NCBI RefSeq assembly: GCF_001619615.1
Contig: NZ_LQQP01000005.1
Span: 1-64,000, forward strand
DNA: 64,000 nt
DNA from: Microbacterium sp. T32
Lineage (GTDB): Bacteria > Actinomycetota > Actinomycetes > Actinomycetales > Microbacteriaceae
Direction: 5' to 3'
Part shown: positions 26,665 to 38,173 of the stretch, in pieces
Layout of the letters: every line of letters starts with the position of its first letter
Position numbering within the stretch: position 1 is the stretch's first letter
Notes under the pieces: generated by a model
The model's database searches: none
What the model was told of the DNA's origin: nothing
Seen by the model: the letters and a program-made list of their open reading frames with translations, nothing else
Position numbers and translations under genes: made by a program

Positions 26665-26695
26665 AACCCCGGATGCCTCGGCATCCGGGGTTTTC
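26665..26695 (+). terminator. Terminator of groES
   Basis: A 13-bp perfect stem AACCCCGGATGCC / GGCATCCGGGGTT with a 2-nt loop and a TTTT tail, 20 bp after the groES stop; again built on GGATGCC/GGCATCC. Confidence 0.9.
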
Positions 26696-26762
26696 GTTTG
26701 CCCGCTTACGCCCCGTGACCGGTCGCCCGGCCGCGACACGCATGCCCGAATACGCTGGGTGG

Positions 26763-28136
26763 ATGACCGCGAATCTGGCCGCGCGCCTGAGTGAGACGCT
26801 CCCCGCCGGACGCATCATCGACGACCCGGCCCTCGTCGCGGCGCAGGCGACCGACTCCTCGCGGCATCCGGCGCCGCGCGCCGCGCTGGTCGCGCGGCCG
26901 CGCAGCGCAGAGGAGGTCGCCGCCGTCCTCCGGGTGGCGAACGAGACCGGGACCCCCGTGGTCCCGCAGGGTGCGCGCACGGGCCTCGTCGGCGGATCCG
27001 CCGCGATCGAGGGCGCGATCCTCCTCGACCTGACCTCGATGGATGCCATCCTGGCCATCGACGCCGCCGAGGGCATCGCTGTCGTGCAGCCGGGGGTCAT
27101 CGTCGCCGACCTCCAGCGCGCCGCCGCGGCCCGCGGGCTCTTCTACGCGCCGGATCCGGCCTCGGCCGAGTGGGCCACGATCGGCGGGACGATCGCGACG
27201 AACGCCGGCGGCATGCGCTGCATCCGGTACGGGGTGACCCGGGATGCCGTGCTGTCGCTGCAGGTGGTCCTGGCCGACGGCTCGATCGAGCGCACGCGGC
27301 CCGCGACCGTGAAGGGTGTCGCGGGGCTCGACCTCACGAGCCTCGTCGTCGGGTCGGAAGGGACGCTGGCCGTGGTCACGGAGGCGACGCTCCGCCTCCT
27401 TCCGGCGCCGGGCCCGGCCCGCGGTGTCCTCGGGCTGTTCCCCTCGACCGCCGCAGCGCTTGCCGCGGCGGCCGCGATCACCTCCGGCTCGCGTCTCCCC
27501 TCGACGCTCGAGTTCCTCGACGACACCGCGCTGCGCGGCATCCGGATCGCCCGTCCCGATATCCCTCTCGACCCGGATGCGCGCTCCTGGCTCCTCGCGG
27601 TCACCGACTCCCTCGAGGGCGGCGACCACGATCTCGATCACTTCTCCGCGATCTTCGCCGACCACGGGGCGGTGTCGATCGAGCGTGCCGACGACGAGGA
27701 ACGGCTCGACGACCTCCTCGCCGCCCGTCGCGCGTTGAACCCGGGACTCCAGGTGCTGTGGGGGGATGCCACGCACGGCGACCTCGCCGTGCCGCGGTCG
27801 CGGCTCGCCGCGTTCGCGAAGGAAGCCGAGCGCATCGCTCGCGAGACCGGCGCCGAGATCAGCCTCGCGGGGCACGTCGGCGACGGCAATCTCCACCCCA
27901 CGGTGGTCTACGACGGGTCCGATCCGATCGCGACGCCAGCCGCCCACCGCGCCGCCGCCGAGCTCCTGCGCCTCGCGCAGAGCCTCGGCGGCACGGTCGC
28001 GGGGGAGCACGGCGTCGGCACGCTCAAGCTCGACGACGTGGACGGCGAGCTGTCGGCGCGCCTGCGGGGCCTGCAGCGCGAGATCAAGCGCGTCTTCGAC
28101 CCCCGCGGCATCCTGAACCCGGGGCGGAAGCTCTGA
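26763..28136 (+). CDS. FAD-binding oxidase, GlcD/D-lactate dehydrogenase type
   Basis: A 457-residue flavoprotein of the FAD-linked (PCMH/VAO) family that oxidises 2-hydroxy acids such as glycolate or D-lactate. The FAD-binding N-terminal part has PQGARTGLVGGSA and TIGGTIATNAGGMRCIRYG; the C-terminal FAD-oxidase cap ends with the HVGDGNLHP metal motif, EHGVGTLKL and DPRGILNPGR. ATG at 26763 is chosen after the groES terminator; ATG at 26742 is possible. No GlcE/GlcF partner genes adjoin it, so it is a single-subunit form. The substrate is not certain. Confidence 0.92.
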   Translation: MTANLAARLSETLPAGRIIDDPALVAAQATDSSRHPAPRAALVARPRSAEEVAAVLRVANETGTPVVPQGARTGLVGGSAAIEGAILLDLTSMDAILAIDAAEGIAVVQPGVIVADLQRAAAARGLFYAPDPASAEWATIGGTIATNAGGMRCIRYGVTRDAVLSLQVVLADGSIERTRPATVKGVAGLDLTSLVVGSEGTLAVVTEATLRLLPAPGPARGVLGLFPSTAAALAAAAAITSGSRLPSTLEFLDDTALRGIRIARPDIPLDPDARSWLLAVTDSLEGGDHDLDHFSAIFADHGAVSIERADDEERLDDLLAARRALNPGLQVLWGDATHGDLAVPRSRLAAFAKEAERIARETGAEISLAGHVGDGNLHPTVVYDGSDPIATPAAHRAAAELLRLAQSLGGTVAGEHGVGTLKLDDVDGELSARLRGLQREIKRVFDPRGILNPGRKL

Positions 28137-28176
28137 GGCGTGTGTGGGGGACCTCGCCGAGACCTAGGCTGAACGG

Positions 28177-29115
28177 GTGACCCCCGCCCCACCGCCCGCC
28201 TCGGGAGCCGTCCGCGGCGGCCTGTTCGCCTTCTGCGCGTATTTGCTGTGGGGAGTCCTGCCGCTGTACTTCCTGCAGCTGTCACCGACGGGCCCGTTCG
28301 AGATCGTCGCGTGGCGCATCGCGCTTTCGCTGGTGTTCTGTCTGCTCCTGCTCACGGTGTTGCGGGCGTGGCATCCGTTCCTCGTCATCGTCCGCCAGCC
28401 GCGCCTCCTCGGACTCACCGCTCTGGCCGGCCTGCTCATCTACGTCAATTGGCAGACCTACGTCTACGGAGCACTGACGGGGCATGTCATCGAGACGAGC
28501 CTCGGCTACTTCATCAACCCCATCGTGACCGTGCTGCTCGGTGTGACGGTTCTGCGTGAGCGCCTGCGTCCCGTCCAATGGATCGCGATCGGTCTGGCCG
28601 TCGCCGCGGTCATCGTGATCATGGTCGGGTACGGAAGCTTCCCGTGGATCGCGCTCACGCTCGCGGTGTCGTTCGGGGTCTACGGCCTGGTCAAGAAACA
28701 GATCGGACCCTCGGTGGATGCCGTCAGCGGCCTGACGCTCGAGTCGCTCTGGCTGCTCCCCGTCGCCGCGGTCCAGCTCATCGTCGTGGGGGTCACATCG
28801 GGCCTGACGATGGGCGCGAACGGAGCGCTGCACACGGTGCGGCTCCTCGCGGCGGGGGCCGTCACGGCGATTCCTCTCCTGCTGTTCGCCGCCGGGGCGC
28901 GCCGCGCGCCGCTGACGGTGATGGGGCTGATCCAATTCGTCGCGCCGATCATCCAGTTCGCGATCGGCGTGTGGCTCCTCCACGAACCGATGACGCTCGA
29001 GCGATGGATCGGCTTCGGTCTGGTCTGGGTGGCGCTCGTGGTCCTGAGTGTGGATTCCCTCCTCGCGGCTCGTCGTCGTCGTGCGTCCGTATCGGATGTC
29101 TCCGAACCCGTCTAG
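28177..29115 (+). CDS. rarD: EamA-family transporter RarD
   Basis: A 312-residue inner-membrane protein with about ten transmembrane helices, a duplicated EamA fold, and the RarD opening GGLFAFCAYLLWGVLPLYF and PFEIVAWRI. It starts at GTG 28177, 40 bp after the oxidase gene. RarD proteins are named from chloramphenicol-sensitivity work and are presumed metabolite exporters; the substrate is not known. Confidence 0.9.
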   Translation: MTPAPPPASGAVRGGLFAFCAYLLWGVLPLYFLQLSPTGPFEIVAWRIALSLVFCLLLLTVLRAWHPFLVIVRQPRLLGLTALAGLLIYVNWQTYVYGALTGHVIETSLGYFINPIVTVLLGVTVLRERLRPVQWIAIGLAVAAVIVIMVGYGSFPWIALTLAVSFGVYGLVKKQIGPSVDAVSGLTLESLWLLPVAAVQLIVVGVTSGLTMGANGALHTVRLLAAGAVTAIPLLLFAAGARRAPLTVMGLIQFVAPIIQFAIGVWLLHEPMTLERWIGFGLVWVALVVLSVDSLLAARRRRASVSDVSEPV

Positions 29116-29252
29116 GGGCGTTATCCCGCTGTGACCTGGGCGACCCACATCGTTAACGAACGGCAACACGGCGAAAACGTGGGGGCCATTAGGTTTAGGA
29201 CACCAGACGGCACCCCTGTGCCGTCGAACGTTCATCCACAGCAAGGAGCACT

Positions 29253-30533
29253 ATGAGCGTCTTCACGCGCACGCGTGCCGGCAAGGTCCTCGGCGGCATC
29301 GCCCTGGTCGGTGCCAGCGCGCTCGTTCTCGCCGGTTGCGCCGGCGGTGGCGGCGACGCCGCGCCCAGCGCATCGTCCGGCGGGGGCGCCGTGTCGAAGT
29401 CCGACGGAACCTTCAGCGTCGGCACCATCCTTCCCGCCACCGGAAACCTCGCCTTCCTCGGCCCGCCCGAGGTCGCCGGCGTGAAGCTCGCGATCAAGGA
29501 CATCGAAGCCGAGGGCGACGCGTTCCCCTTCACGACCAAGCTCACCGAGCGCGACTCGGGTGACACGACGACCGACATCGCCACGCAGTCGGCGACCGAG
29601 CTCGTCGATGCCGGTGCCGACGTCGTCATCGGTGCCGCCTCGTCGGGTGTGTCGTTCACGTTCGTCGACCAGCTGGTCAACGCGGGCATCGTCCAGATCT
29701 CTCCGGCCAACACGTCGCCCGACTTCACCACGTACGCCGATGACGGCTACTACTGGCGCACCGCTCCCTCGGACGTCCTCCAGGGCCGCGTGCTCGGTAA
29801 CCTCATGGTCGGTGACGGAGCGGCGAACGTCGGCATCATCTACATCAACGACCCGTACGGCACCGGTCTGAAGGACAACGCCACCAAGGCCATCGAGGCC
29901 GCCGGCGGCGAGGTCTCGGTCGCGGTCCCCTACAACCCGGGTGACACGGTGTTCACGTCGCAGGTCGACCAGCTGCTCGCGGCCAAGCCCGACGCCATCG
30001 CCGTGATCGCGTTCGAGGAGACCTCCTCGATCATCCCGCAGCTCGTCAACACGCAGGGCTTCCCGGGCTCGAAGGTCTACTTCGTCGACGGCAACCTGTC
30101 CAACTCGTACGAGTTCCAGGCCGGCACCCTCCAGGGCGCCAAGGGAACGCTGCCCGGCAACCCCGCCGACACGTCGTTCCAGTCGCGTCTGAAGGAGGTC
30201 GACCCCTCGCTCACCGACTTCAGCTACGCGCCGGAGTCGTACGACGCGGTCATCGTCGCGGCGCTCGCGGCGGCCCAGGCCAAGGACGACTCGGGCACGG
30301 CCATCCGTGACAACCTGCAGTCGGTCAGCGAGGGCGGCGAGAAGTGCACGACGTTCGCGGACTGCCTCAAGCTGATCAACGACGGCAAGGACGTCGACTA
30401 TGACGGTGTCTCCGGCCCGATCACGTTCGACGAGAACGGTGACCCGACCGAGGCGTACATCGGTATCTACCAGTACGGCGCCGACAACAAGTACACCCTG
30501 CTGAACACGGAGTTCGGCTCGCTCAACGAGTGA
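29253..30533 (+). CDS. Branched-chain amino-acid ABC transporter substrate-binding lipoprotein (LivK type)
   Basis: A 426-residue type I periplasmic-binding-fold protein. The lipobox LVLAGC anchors it to the outer membrane face (Cys29), followed by a Gly/Ser linker and the two-lobed Leu/Ile/Val-binding domain (GTILPATGNLAFLGPPEVAGVKLA..., VIGAASSGVSFTFVD). It delivers branched-chain amino acids or related amides to the LivHMGF transporter encoded on the opposite strand just downstream. That separate, convergent arrangement with its own terminator would let it be expressed far above the membrane parts. The 137-bp gap before it holds a possible -10 TAGGTT at 29190 but no clear -35. Confidence 0.93.
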   Translation: MSVFTRTRAGKVLGGIALVGASALVLAGCAGGGGDAAPSASSGGGAVSKSDGTFSVGTILPATGNLAFLGPPEVAGVKLAIKDIEAEGDAFPFTTKLTERDSGDTTTDIATQSATELVDAGADVVIGAASSGVSFTFVDQLVNAGIVQISPANTSPDFTTYADDGYYWRTAPSDVLQGRVLGNLMVGDGAANVGIIYINDPYGTGLKDNATKAIEAAGGEVSVAVPYNPGDTVFTSQVDQLLAAKPDAIAVIAFEETSSIIPQLVNTQGFPGSKVYFVDGNLSNSYEFQAGTLQGAKGTLPGNPADTSFQSRLKEVDPSLTDFSYAPESYDAVIVAALAAAQAKDDSGTAIRDNLQSVSEGGEKCTTFADCLKLINDGKDVDYDGVSGPITFDENGDPTEAYIGIYQYGADNKYTLLNTEFGSLNE

Positions 30534-30545
30534 CCTGACCCGATC

Positions 30546-30579
30546 GAAGGGCCCGGATGCCATGGCATCCGGGCCCTTC
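30546..30579. terminator. Perfect 34-nt palindromic terminator after livK
   Basis: GAAGGGCCCGGATGCCA and its exact complement form a 17-bp stem with no loop bases left over, 12 bp after the livK stop and followed by TTCG. It could act in both directions but lies closest to livK. The core is again GGATGCC/GGCATCC. Confidence 0.85.
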
Positions 30580-30611
30580 TTCGTGCGCTGAGCCCCGCGA
30601 GACCGCATCTG

Positions 30612-30650
30612 GCTGACATCTCCCTTGCAGTGCGCAGGGGAGATGTCAGC
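30612..30650. repeat. Inverted repeat GCTGACATCTCCC
   Basis: Perfect 13-nt arms (30612-30624 and 30638-30650) around a 13-nt loop, between livK and the convergent lipoprotein gene, next to but separate from the livK terminator. Confidence 0.8.
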
Positions 30651-30746
30651 GAAATGAAGTCTCGGCGCACGCTGGCGGCACCGGGCGGGGCGGCGCCGGG
30701 TCGAGCGGAGCGGCGTGGGGCTGAGGGGTCGGGGGAGGGCGCCGGG

Positions 30747-31574
30747 TCAGGGGGTGGGCGTGAGGCCGCACGCGGCGGCCGTGAACGCCAGCAGAGCGTC
30801 CGCGACCGACTGCGGCCGCGGGAGCGACACGACGACCTCGCGGCCGTCCACGCGGGCGACGAGGTCGAAGAGCGTCCCGACCTTGTCCTCCGCGATCGCG
30901 TGCGGATCGCAGCGGCGCGGTGTGACCGCGACGGTGAGTGTCGACGGGGCATCGCCCGCGGACACGGTCGTGTCGAGCGTCGCCTCCTCGCCCCGCGCGA
31001 AGTGCAGCAGGGGCGTGCCGCGCAGCGCGACCAGTTCGACGCCGCCGCTGCCCGCAGCGGTCGGCGTGATCGAGATCGTGAGGTCGGCCGTGCCATCGCC
31101 GCGCGCGGACGCCGCGGTCGCCTCGATGCCCGCGACGGCCGCCAACGCGTCGCGGTCGCATTGTGTCGCGTTCAGACGCGGCAGGATGCCGAGCGGGTCA
31201 TCCGCGGCGACATCCATGCTCCTCGCGCCGCCGGCGGTCTCGACCTCGAGCGTCGCGGACGCCGACTCACCGTCCGATGCGCAGCGGAGCGCGGGGAGGG
31301 GGACCGGGAGGTCGACGACGCGGCCGGCGGCGATCGTCTCCGTTCGCCGCGCGGCCCAGGCCGCGGGCTCGGACAGGCCGGCCCATGTCAGGGTCGCGGC
31401 GGTGACGGTGAGCGTCTCCGCGGAGCCGTTGTCGATCCGCAGCTGGAGGCGTCCGGGAGCGATGTCGCCGCGTTGTTGGATGACGGACACGCTCACGCCC
31501 GCGGGGACCGCCGGGGGAGCGTCCGCCGAGCATCCCGCGAGGGCGACACCCACCAGGGTGAGCGTCGCCCCCAC
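30747..31574 (-). CDS. Putative lipoprotein at the end of the liv operon
   Basis: About 275 residues with lipobox VALAGC near the start, then a strand-rich extracytoplasmic region (two Ig-like halves of similar size, each with conserved Cys, RCASDG and RRCDPH). From GTG 31574 the signal has no basic residue. A CTG at 31592, overlapping the livF stop, would add IRSRP and give a normal basic n-region, so CTG initiation is plausible. Lies 14 bp after livF on the same strand, so probably co-transcribed with the transporter. Function unknown; perhaps an accessory solute-binding or wall-facing protein. Confidence 0.75.
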   Translation of the reverse strand: MGATLTLVGVALAGCSADAPPAVPAGVSVSVIQQRGDIAPGRLQLRIDNGSAETLTVTAATLTWAGLSEPAAWAARRTETIAAGRVVDLPVPLPALRCASDGESASATLEVETAGGARSMDVAADDPLGILPRLNATQCDRDALAAVAGIEATAASARGDGTADLTISITPTAAGSGGVELVALRGTPLLHFARGEEATLDTTVSAGDAPSTLTVAVTPRRCDPHAIAEDKVGTLFDLVARVDGREVVVSLPRPQSVADALLAFTAAACGLTPTP

Positions 31575-31588
31575 GGGACGCGAGCGGA

Positions 31589-32370
<782 letters not shown>

Positions 32371-32371
<1 letters not shown>

Positions 32372-33303
32372 CAGAGCTTTCCGTCCTTCTCGTCGGCGAC
32401 GAGGTCGGCTTCGGCTTCGGCGGCGGCCTCGGCCTGGATGGTCTCCATCTGCGACGTCGTCATGTCGCCGAGATCGGTGTCGTGGTGCGCGCCGAGGTAG
32501 GCATCGATGACGGCATGGTCGCTCATCACGGTCTCGGGCGGGCCCTCGGCGACGACGCGTCCCTCCGCCATCACGACGACCCAGTCCGAGATGTGGCGGA
32601 CCATGTGCATGTCGTGCTCGACGAAGAGGACCGTCATCCCCTCCTTCTTCAGGTCGAGGATGTGGCCGAGCAGGCTCTGCGTCAGGGCCGGGTTCACGCC
32701 GGCCATGGGCTCGTCGAGCATGACCAGCTTCGGGTCGCTCATGAGAGCACGCGCCATCTCGAGGAGCTTGCGCTGGCCGCCCGAGAGCGAGGCCGCGAAG
32801 TCCTCGCGCTTGGCATCCAGCTTGAAGCGCCGCAGCAGGTCGTCGGCGCGTTCGGTGTTGGCCTTCTCCTGCGAGCGCCAGAACGAGGGGATCAGGGCGC
32901 GGAAGATGTTCTCGCCCTTCTGGTCGCGCGCGCCGAGAAGCATGTTCTGCAGCACCGACAGGCGGCCCAGCGACTTCGTCAGCTGGAACGTGCGGACCAT
33001 GCCCTTTCGCGACACCTTGAACGCGGGGACGCTCGCGAGGTTCGATCCTTCGAAGCTCCAGCGGCCGGTGTTCGGCTTGTCGAATCCGGTCAGGAGGTTG
33101 AACAGCGTGGTCTTACCGGCGCCGTTGGGGCCGATGAGGGCGGTGATCTGCCCGCGCGGGATCTCGAGGTGCTCGACATCGACGGCCTTGAGGCCGCCGA
33201 ACTGCCGCGTGACTCCGTCGGCGACGACGATCGGGTCGACCTTCGCGCAACCGGGGCCGACCTCGCCCTTCACCAGCGGGTGGGTGACGGTCGTGTCAGA
33301 CAT
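32371..33303 (-). CDS. livG: Branched-chain amino-acid ABC transporter ATPase LivG
   Basis: A 310-residue ABC ATPase with Walker A GPNGAGKTT, the LivG-type extra segment (GLVRTFQ-like MVRTFQLTKSL), signature LSGGQRKLLEMARAL and Walker B LVMLDEPMAGVNP. The Ala/Glu-rich C-terminal tail (about 290-310) is longer than usual. Overlaps livM by 8 bp and livF by 1 bp. Confidence 0.95.
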
Positions 33304-34276
33304 TGAACGACAGCTCCTTCTTGTTACCGAAGATGCCCTGTGGCCGGAAGATGACCAGGAGCATCAGCCCGATCCCGACGAGGATGAAGCGCACCTGGCC
33401 GGTCTGGGTCGAGCTCATGAAGCCCAGGATCCCGACGTCGCGCAGGCCCACGATGATGCCGTTCGACAGCGACAGCAGCACCCAGAAGAGCGCGGCACCC
33501 ACGATGGGGCCGAGCAGGGTCGCCGCGCCGCCGAGGAGGAGAGCGGTCCAGATGAAGAACGTCAGCGCAGTGCCGTAGTTCCCGGGCTGGACGGCCCGGG
33601 GGAGGATGAAGACGACGCCGGCGAGACCGCCCATGACACCACCCAGGACGAGCGCCTGCATCTTGTACGAGTAGACGTTCTTGCCGAGGCTGCGCACGGC
33701 ATCCTCGTCTTCCCGGATGCCCTTGACGACGCGGCCCCACGGGCTGCGCATGAGCAGCCAGACCAGCAGGGTCGCGAGGATCACGAGACCCCAGCCGAAC
33801 ACCCGCACCCACCAGTCGTTCGCCGAGTAGGTCCACGGCCCGATGCCGTAGGTGCCACCGGGCAGCGGGTTGAGGTTCTGGAACTCGCGGTTGTAGCCGT
33901 TGAGGCCCTGCGAACCGCCGGTGATGTCGGTGAGTCCGACGGTCGAGACGACGTATCGCACGATCTCGGCCGCGGCAATGGTCACGATCGCGAGGTAGTC
34001 GGCTCGCAGACGCAGGGTCGGGATGCCGAGGAGGAACGCGAACAGCACCGATGCGACGATCGCGACGAGGATTGCGAGCCACACGGGGGCCGAGAACGAC
34101 AGGGTCGCGATGGCGAAGGCGTAGGCGCCGACCGCCATGAAGCCGGCCTGACCGAAGTTGAGCAGGCCCGCGTAGCCGAAGTGGACGCTCAGGCCGATGG
34201 CGGCGAGGGCGTAGGCCGCGGTGGTCGGGCTGATGAGCTCGCCCGCGGCGTTGTTGATGATCGAAAGCCAGTCCAT
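33296..34276 (-). CDS. livM: Branched-chain amino-acid ABC transporter permease LivM
   Basis: A 326-residue permease with eight or so membrane helices, the family GQAGFMAVGAYAFA motif near the start and the ATPase-contact EAA-like region (GRVVKGIREDEDAVRSLGKNVY). It pairs with LivH to form the channel. The operon order livH-livM-livG-livF is standard. Confidence 0.94.
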   Translation of the reverse strand: MDWLSIINNAAGELISPTTAAYALAAIGLSVHFGYAGLLNFGQAGFMAVGAYAFAIATLSFSAPVWLAILVAIVASVLFAFLLGIPTLRLRADYLAIVTIAAAEIVRYVVSTVGLTDITGGSQGLNGYNREFQNLNPLPGGTYGIGPWTYSANDWWVRVFGWGLVILATLLVWLLMRSPWGRVVKGIREDEDAVRSLGKNVYSYKMQALVLGGVMGGLAGVVFILPRAVQPGNYGTALTFFIWTALLLGGAATLLGPIVGAALFWVLLSLSNGIIVGLRDVGILGFMSSTQTGQVRFILVGIGLMLLVIFRPQGIFGNKKELSFNV

Positions 34277-34287
34277 GTCGTTCTTCC

Positions 34288-35637
34288 TCAGCCGATCCGC
34301 TCTTTACGACCGAGAACACCTTGCGGCCGGAACAGCAGCACGCCGATGAGCACGATCAACGCCACCGCGTACCGAAGGTCCGGGGGGATGACGATGGTGG
34401 ACAGTTCCGTGATGATGCCGATGATCAGCGAGCCGACGAGAGCGCCGAATGCGCTGCCGAGGCCGCCGAGGGTCACGGCCGCGAACAGCAGCAGCAGGAT
34501 CGCGAAGCCCATGTCCCACGTGACTCCGCGGTACAGGCCGTAGAGGACGCCCGAGAGGCCCGTGAGCGCTCCCGCCAGGACCCACACGATCCGGATCACG
34601 CGGTCGACGTTGATGCCGGAGGCGGCGGCGAGCGACGCATTGTCGCTGACCGCGCGCGTGGCCTTTCCGATCCGGGTGCGGGTCAGGAAGTACGCGACCG
34701 CCGCGAGCATGACGACGCTGACGCCCATGCTGATGAGGGACGTGAGCGTGATGGTCACGGGACCGATCGTGACGTTGTCGGTGATGCCCGTGTCGATGTT
34801 CCGGGTGCCGCCGTCGAAGAAGTACAGGTACAGGTAGCGCAGCACGATCGACAGACCGATCGTCACGATGAGCACCTGGACCAACCCCACCCCGCGTTTA
34901 CGGAGGGGTTTGAACAGCACGGCATCCTGCGTCCATCCGAGCGCCGCGGACAGGGCCACGGTGAGCAGGACCGCGAGAAGCAGGTTCCAGCCCATCGCGG
35001 TGAAGACGTAGAAGATGATCGCGCCGAAGGTCAGCATCTCGCCGTGCGCGAAGTTGTTCACGCCGGTCGTGCCGAAGATCAGCGAGATGCCGATCGCCGC
35101 GAGGGCGAGCAGCAGGCCGAAGTTCAGGCCGTAGATGAAGCGCGAGAAGATCGTGTCCCAGATCGAACCGGTGACCGCGGTGCCCTCGCCGGTGGGGAAG
35201 AGGACGTTCACGGTGTTCGTCGTGCCGACCGTCACGTCACGCGTGATGTTGTCGGGGTCGCGCGGGGCGACACCGTCGGGCAGCGAGTCGACGTTGAGCT
35301 TCGCGGTGTACTGACCTGGTCCGGGCACGGCGACCGACCACCGGCCGTCCGCGCCTGTGGTGCCGACCTCGGAGAAGCCGGAACCCTCGACCGTGATCTC
35401 GACACCCTCGACGGGTTCGTCACCGGCGCGGATGATGCCGCCGATCGTGAACTGCGTCGCGACATCGACTGCGCCGGGTGTCCCCGATGGCGCCGGTGAG
35501 GGGGTGGTCTGCGCGTGGGCAGGTGAGGCGAGGAAAAGGCTCAGCACCGCGACCGCGCTCGCCAGAAGCGAGACGAGAAGGACGGCTGGGCGGGCAAGGG
35601 TTCGCGATCGTGTCGCGGTGGGAGAGGAATGACCCAC
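34288..35637 (-). CDS. livH: LivH permease with an exported Ig-like N-terminal domain
   Basis: 449 residues against about 290-310 for ordinary LivH. Residues 1-43 are a cleavable-looking signal ending SPAHAQ. Residues about 50-150 form a Ser/Pro linker and a carboxypeptidase-regulatory/Ig-like beta-sandwich (IGGIIRAGDEPVEGVEITVEGSG, DGRWSVAVPGPGQYTAKL). The permease follows from about 165 (NFGLLLALAAIGISLIFGTTGVNNFAHGEM). The extra domain would face outside, where LivK docks. First gene of livHMGF. The 252-bp gap upstream to guaB holds the two divergent promoter regions. Confidence 0.92.
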   Translation of the reverse strand: MGHSSPTATRSRTLARPAVLLVSLLASAVAVLSLFLASPAHAQTTPSPAPSGTPGAVDVATQFTIGGIIRAGDEPVEGVEITVEGSGFSEVGTTGADGRWSVAVPGPGQYTAKLNVDSLPDGVAPRDPDNITRDVTVGTTNTVNVLFPTGEGTAVTGSIWDTIFSRFIYGLNFGLLLALAAIGISLIFGTTGVNNFAHGEMLTFGAIIFYVFTAMGWNLLLAVLLTVALSAALGWTQDAVLFKPLRKRGVGLVQVLIVTIGLSIVLRYLYLYFFDGGTRNIDTGITDNVTIGPVTITLTSLISMGVSVVMLAAVAYFLTRTRIGKATRAVSDNASLAAASGINVDRVIRIVWVLAGALTGLSGVLYGLYRGVTWDMGFAILLLLFAAVTLGGLGSAFGALVGSLIIGIITELSTIVIPPDLRYAVALIVLIGVLLFRPQGVLGRKERIG

Positions 35638-35811
35638 GGAGTCTCCAGTTCGGCAGCGCTGACGATGTCGTTCTCGTCAGCTTCGACGGTCGACGCTACG
35701 AGCGTAATGTGTCGTTCGTGTTTCGGCTCGTCGCCGTTACCGAACGGCATCGTGGCGATCCTTCTCCGAAAGCGCATTCTCGGGAATGATCCGGCCCCTC
35801 TCGGCGCTTAG

Positions 35812-37392
<1,581 letters not shown>

Positions 37393-37403
37393 GCCGGATT
37401 TTC

Positions 37404-37435
37404 GAAGGGGCGGGCGAGCGATCGCCCGGCCCTTC
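37404..37435 (+). terminator. Terminator of guaB
   Basis: Stem-loop GAAGGGGCGGGCGA / TCGCCCGGCCCTTC with a GCGA tetraloop and one mismatch, 11 bp after the guaB stop. Confidence 0.7.
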
Positions 37436-37468
37436 GGCGTTCCCGGGTGCGCGGCTACGCTGTGGCGC

Positions 37469-38164
37469 ATGATCCGGCGCGAGAGGCATCCCTCGGTCAC
37501 GGTCTCGGCGCGACGCACCGAGGCGTACACGGACGGCGTCTTCGCGATCGCGGCGACGCTGCTCGTCCTGGACCTCACGTCGAAGTCGCTCGGCGAGGTG
37601 AATTCGGATGCCGATCTCGCCGGCGCTCTGCGCGACATGCTGCACCCGGTCTTCTCGTTCGTCATCAGTTTCCTGGTGCTCTGCATCATGTGGATGACGC
37701 ACGTCCGACAGTTCGAATGGATCGTCCGGATCGACAACGCCGGGATGTGGATCAATACCCTTCGGCTGCTGCTGGTCGTGCTCGTTCCCTTCACGACCTC
37801 GCTGGACACCGACTATTCCGACTATCTGCTCGGACGCGTGCTGCTGCCGGTGAACTTCTTCCTGGCGATCCTCGTGGGCTGGCTCCAGTGGACCTGGGCG
37901 CTTCGCTCGGGCGCGATCCCCGACCTCTCGCGCGACGACGCGAAGCGCCTGGGACGCGCAGCCCTCAGCGCCGTGATCATCAGCGGGCTCGCGGTCGCCG
38001 TGAGTCCCCTCGTGGGGTCCGCGGGGTTCCTGCTCTTCTTCCTCGACGGGCCGTTGACGCGGGTGCTCCGCGGGGCGGACGCGCCGACCGATCCTGTCGC
38101 CGCGCGCGCGACGCCCCCGGGGGGACCGGGGGCGTCGGCCGGGGCTGACCCGCGAGAGGACTGA
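37469..38164 (+). CDS. TMEM175-like (DUF1211) potassium channel
   Basis: A 231-residue protein with six predicted helices. The first helix carries the family signature RTEAYTDGVFAIAATLLVLDL (RxxxxxDGVFAIAxT), which lines the pore in bacterial TMEM175 K+ channels, and FVISFLVLCIMWMTH and INTLRLLLVVLVPFTT follow. The C-terminal tail is disordered and Pro/Ala-rich. A K+ leak channel is likely by family. Convergent with the MFS gene. Confidence 0.85.
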   Translation: MIRRERHPSVTVSARRTEAYTDGVFAIAATLLVLDLTSKSLGEVNSDADLAGALRDMLHPVFSFVISFLVLCIMWMTHVRQFEWIVRIDNAGMWINTLRLLLVVLVPFTTSLDTDYSDYLLGRVLLPVNFFLAILVGWLQWTWALRSGAIPDLSRDDAKRLGRAALSAVIISGLAVAVSPLVGSAGFLLFFLDGPLTRVLRGADAPTDPVAARATPPGGPGASAGADPRED

Positions 38165-38173
38165 GCGACGGTC

